The notes beneath the pieces were generated by a model. It did not search any database and had not been told where the DNA came from. It saw only the letters and a program-made list of their open reading frames with translations. DNA of 64,000 nucleotides from Hydractinia symbiolongicarpus (lineage: Eukaryota; Cnidaria; Hydrozoa; Anthoathecata; Hydractiniidae). The stretch lies in the NCBI RefSeq assembly GCF_029227915.1, contig NC_079883.1:19222001-19286000 (forward strand). The letters are read 5' to 3'. Position numbers and translations under genes: made by a program. This document shows, one piece after another, positions 52,401 through 55,400 of this stretch; the stretch's first letter is position 1, and every line of letters begins with the position of its first letter.

Positions 52401-55400
52401 TTCAATGTCTTCACCTGAAGAACCCTACTTTTTAAAATCTGGGCCAAAGCCAAAGTTGTGTCCTCAAGAGCAACTGTTCTTATGTCACATGGTTGAAAAA
52501 GGTTTTACACTTTCCGACGTTTCATGGCTCATAACATGGACAAATTTTTGCTATTTTAAGCGCGGTTCTGTGTCGATTTGGCCTACTCGAGACCAAGTAA
52601 ATGCAGTTATGCCAGAAAGTTTCAAGAAAACCTATCCATCCACTAGGTGTATCATAGACTGTACTGAGTTGTATTGTCAAAGACCATCTTCACTTGCTAT
52701 TCAAAGTTCCCTTTATTCGCACTACAAAAGTCATGTGACCTACAAAGGCTTACTTAGCATTTCACCATCTGGTGTCATAACATTCATCAGTCAACTTTTT
52801 GATGGGTCCATATCAGACAAAAAAATTGTGCGGAGGTCTGGGTTGCTAAAATGAAGCTTGTGATCGATCAGTTGTTATTATCAACTGATCGATCACTGAC
52901 AAGTCCATCAGGACTTACGACAAGCCAAAAAAGGTTTGGTTGAATTACACATTCAGTTTCTCGTACTTCGACATCGCGGTTTAAGTAAAATTGCATACAT
53001 GTTCATATTTTTCTCGAGCTATAAGTTCATACAGTTTCCCATGTTTAAAATTCTCTTGTTCTTCTTTTGGGGATAAAATGTCAAGAAGGCTTTTTTTCGA
53101 ATAAATACCTTATGTGCTTCGCTTGAATCAATCTTCCATTTTTTTGTCAATTTCCACAGCTCATTTTTACTTTGTGAAACTGTATCTGTTTCCAACAATC
53201 AGCACTTTCTCTTGATATTTTGATAGAATTTAAATAGTATTGACCCAATCTTTTGGTAATAGCTCATTCTCATCATTTATAAATAAGGGTAGATCAGTGT
53301 AATCGTGCTCGCTATATAACGAATTTTTTATTTTATTTATGTCAACTTTCGTTGTAAAACCAACTGCATTCAGGTGAAAAGAAAGAGGTGAACCAACAAC
53401 AAATTGACCAAATTTTGTATTTATTTTTTCTTGGTTCAATCCAACAGGCGGTACACAACAAGCAAATCCATTTATAGAGTCGATGATATTCCTCGTGAAG
53501 TAGTCTGGCTTTGAATAACTGTATCCATAACAGGAGCTTCGACACTTCGCCTGGAACCCCCTATTATCGGAGACGACTTGTACAATAAATTTCTTCTGGC
53601 ACATTTGGGAGCTGGTTTAAGGAATAGTCCGCAATCTCAAGTAGGAATGCCATTATGTGGTTGCAGTATCCACTTAAGTCAGCAGGACAAGAACATTTTG
53701 CATTGCTAACTTTTCCACTTGACCTACACAGTGCTACGGGCACATCTCGTTTTTCTTTCTTCATGCTTGCCTTACACTGGCATTTTAAATAAAAGCATTT
53801 TTCATCCCATTTTTTACTCACTGAATCTGAAGTTAAATATCTTTCATTTTTAAACTTTCTCCCACGATCAAGAGTTTCTTTTATAGAACTCTCTGGCGTT
53901 TTTCCACTTCTTAAACGATGTTCTTCAATTTCTTTTATTGTGAACGCAGGAAGAAAAGACAAAGACTTTCCCCAAATATCTAATTTAACAACTTGTTTTT
54001 TTGACTCGTTAATAATTGCAATTGGTAAATCAATATCTCTTAATAACAGTTTCAACAATTCTTCTTTACTCACAGCACTGCTTAATTCACTTTCCGTAGC
54101 CATTTTGACAATATTCTACCATTCCAAGCCTCGGTTCTAAGGTGACTTGAAATCGAGGCAGGGAATACGAGAAACCCGTATTCAAATTACTATTCGAACG
54201 TTCGTTAAAATGAGAAAAATTTACAAATAACTTCACCAAACCAGCCCAACATACAAAATTCACGCACAGGAAAATGTTAAATCAAATTTGCTCTGGAACA
54301 AACTTCATGATTTCTTTCTCCTTTTCAAAAATTTGTAAGTTTTGAAATTGCTCAAACCAATACAACGTGGAAAAAAGTTTTTGTTCCGGCCTTTACGGGA
54401 AAATTTTTGCAGATAACCCTTCTAAATTATGAATCCGCTATACCAATATTTGTACATCCATGCCAATTCCGCTAAGTTTCGATCCAGTCACTAATTACTT
54501 TATTTTGTTAATTTAGTACGAGTTGCGTCCACCCATGCCATCCAAAGTAATGCGCGCAGTTGTGAAACAGATCATCAAATTACGTGAAAGTCTTGCACTG
54601 ATCTTGGATGGTCAGCAATTAGAGGTTAGTAGATGTTACTCATGTAAAATGTGTTTTAAATAGATAAAAAAATACATAAAAAGGTTGAAAGAAGAGGAGG
54701 AGGTCCTATAACAACATCGAGATTTAAGCAGTTTTAGCGGTTTTTTTCGTCATTGATTTTTGATTAAATTTCGTTTACTTAAATATGCGAACCCCTGCCC
54801 TTAAAATGCCCAAAGCAATTAATTAAGCTTTGAAAAAAGTTGTTTTTGCTGAATTATTTGCGTGGCTTTGAAATTCTTTGTATATTTGTTCAACATTATT
54901 ATAAGTGTATCATGTCAAATAACGTTAGTTTCCTTTGAAGAAATGAAAGATAGAAAGTGTTTTTATTTGTGGTTAGTAAAAATTTTTTTTTCCTTTTGTT
55001 TAGAATCTATTTCGTGATATTCGGCGTTGCTTTAAAAATTGTTATGCAGAGACTTTAGCAGATTTAAAAGTGAAAAATGATGGCAGCCCTCAACATGGGT
55101 TTGTAGTCTGTTTTGTTTTAACTTCGCGTCAAGAATAATGAGCACTGGTCTTTTTTATGATGCATGTTTACATTTTGGGATGTTCGTAATTATTTTTCTC
55201 CTGATATTACTTGATAAACCTGTGGAAAAATCCACTTAAGCACAAGAAAATAGAAAGGTTCTGTCTTTTGAATTTTGATGATGTCAGCAATGACTGACGG
55301 TTTGTGAAGAGCAATTCCAAATCAACAATAAATCAGTTCATTTAGCATGTTGTATATTATCTTTACCCATAAAATCTACACAAATGTCAAAAGCCAGAGT

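Larger units (their letters stand above)
51346..54183. mobile_element. ISL2EU-type DNA transposon with both ORFs
   Basis: Terminal inverted repeats match perfectly over the outer 21 bp (GAATACGGGTTTC... at 51346, its reverse complement ending 54183). They continue imperfectly, with ACGAGGCTTGGAATGGTA inside on the left and the complement on the right (54116-54134), about 75 bp in all. Between them lie two convergent genes: a THAP-DDE transposase (+) and a SWIM-finger/YqaJ nuclease (-). This combination is characteristic of ISL2EU elements as I know them. Length 2838 bp, inside intron 21. Confidence 0.87.
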
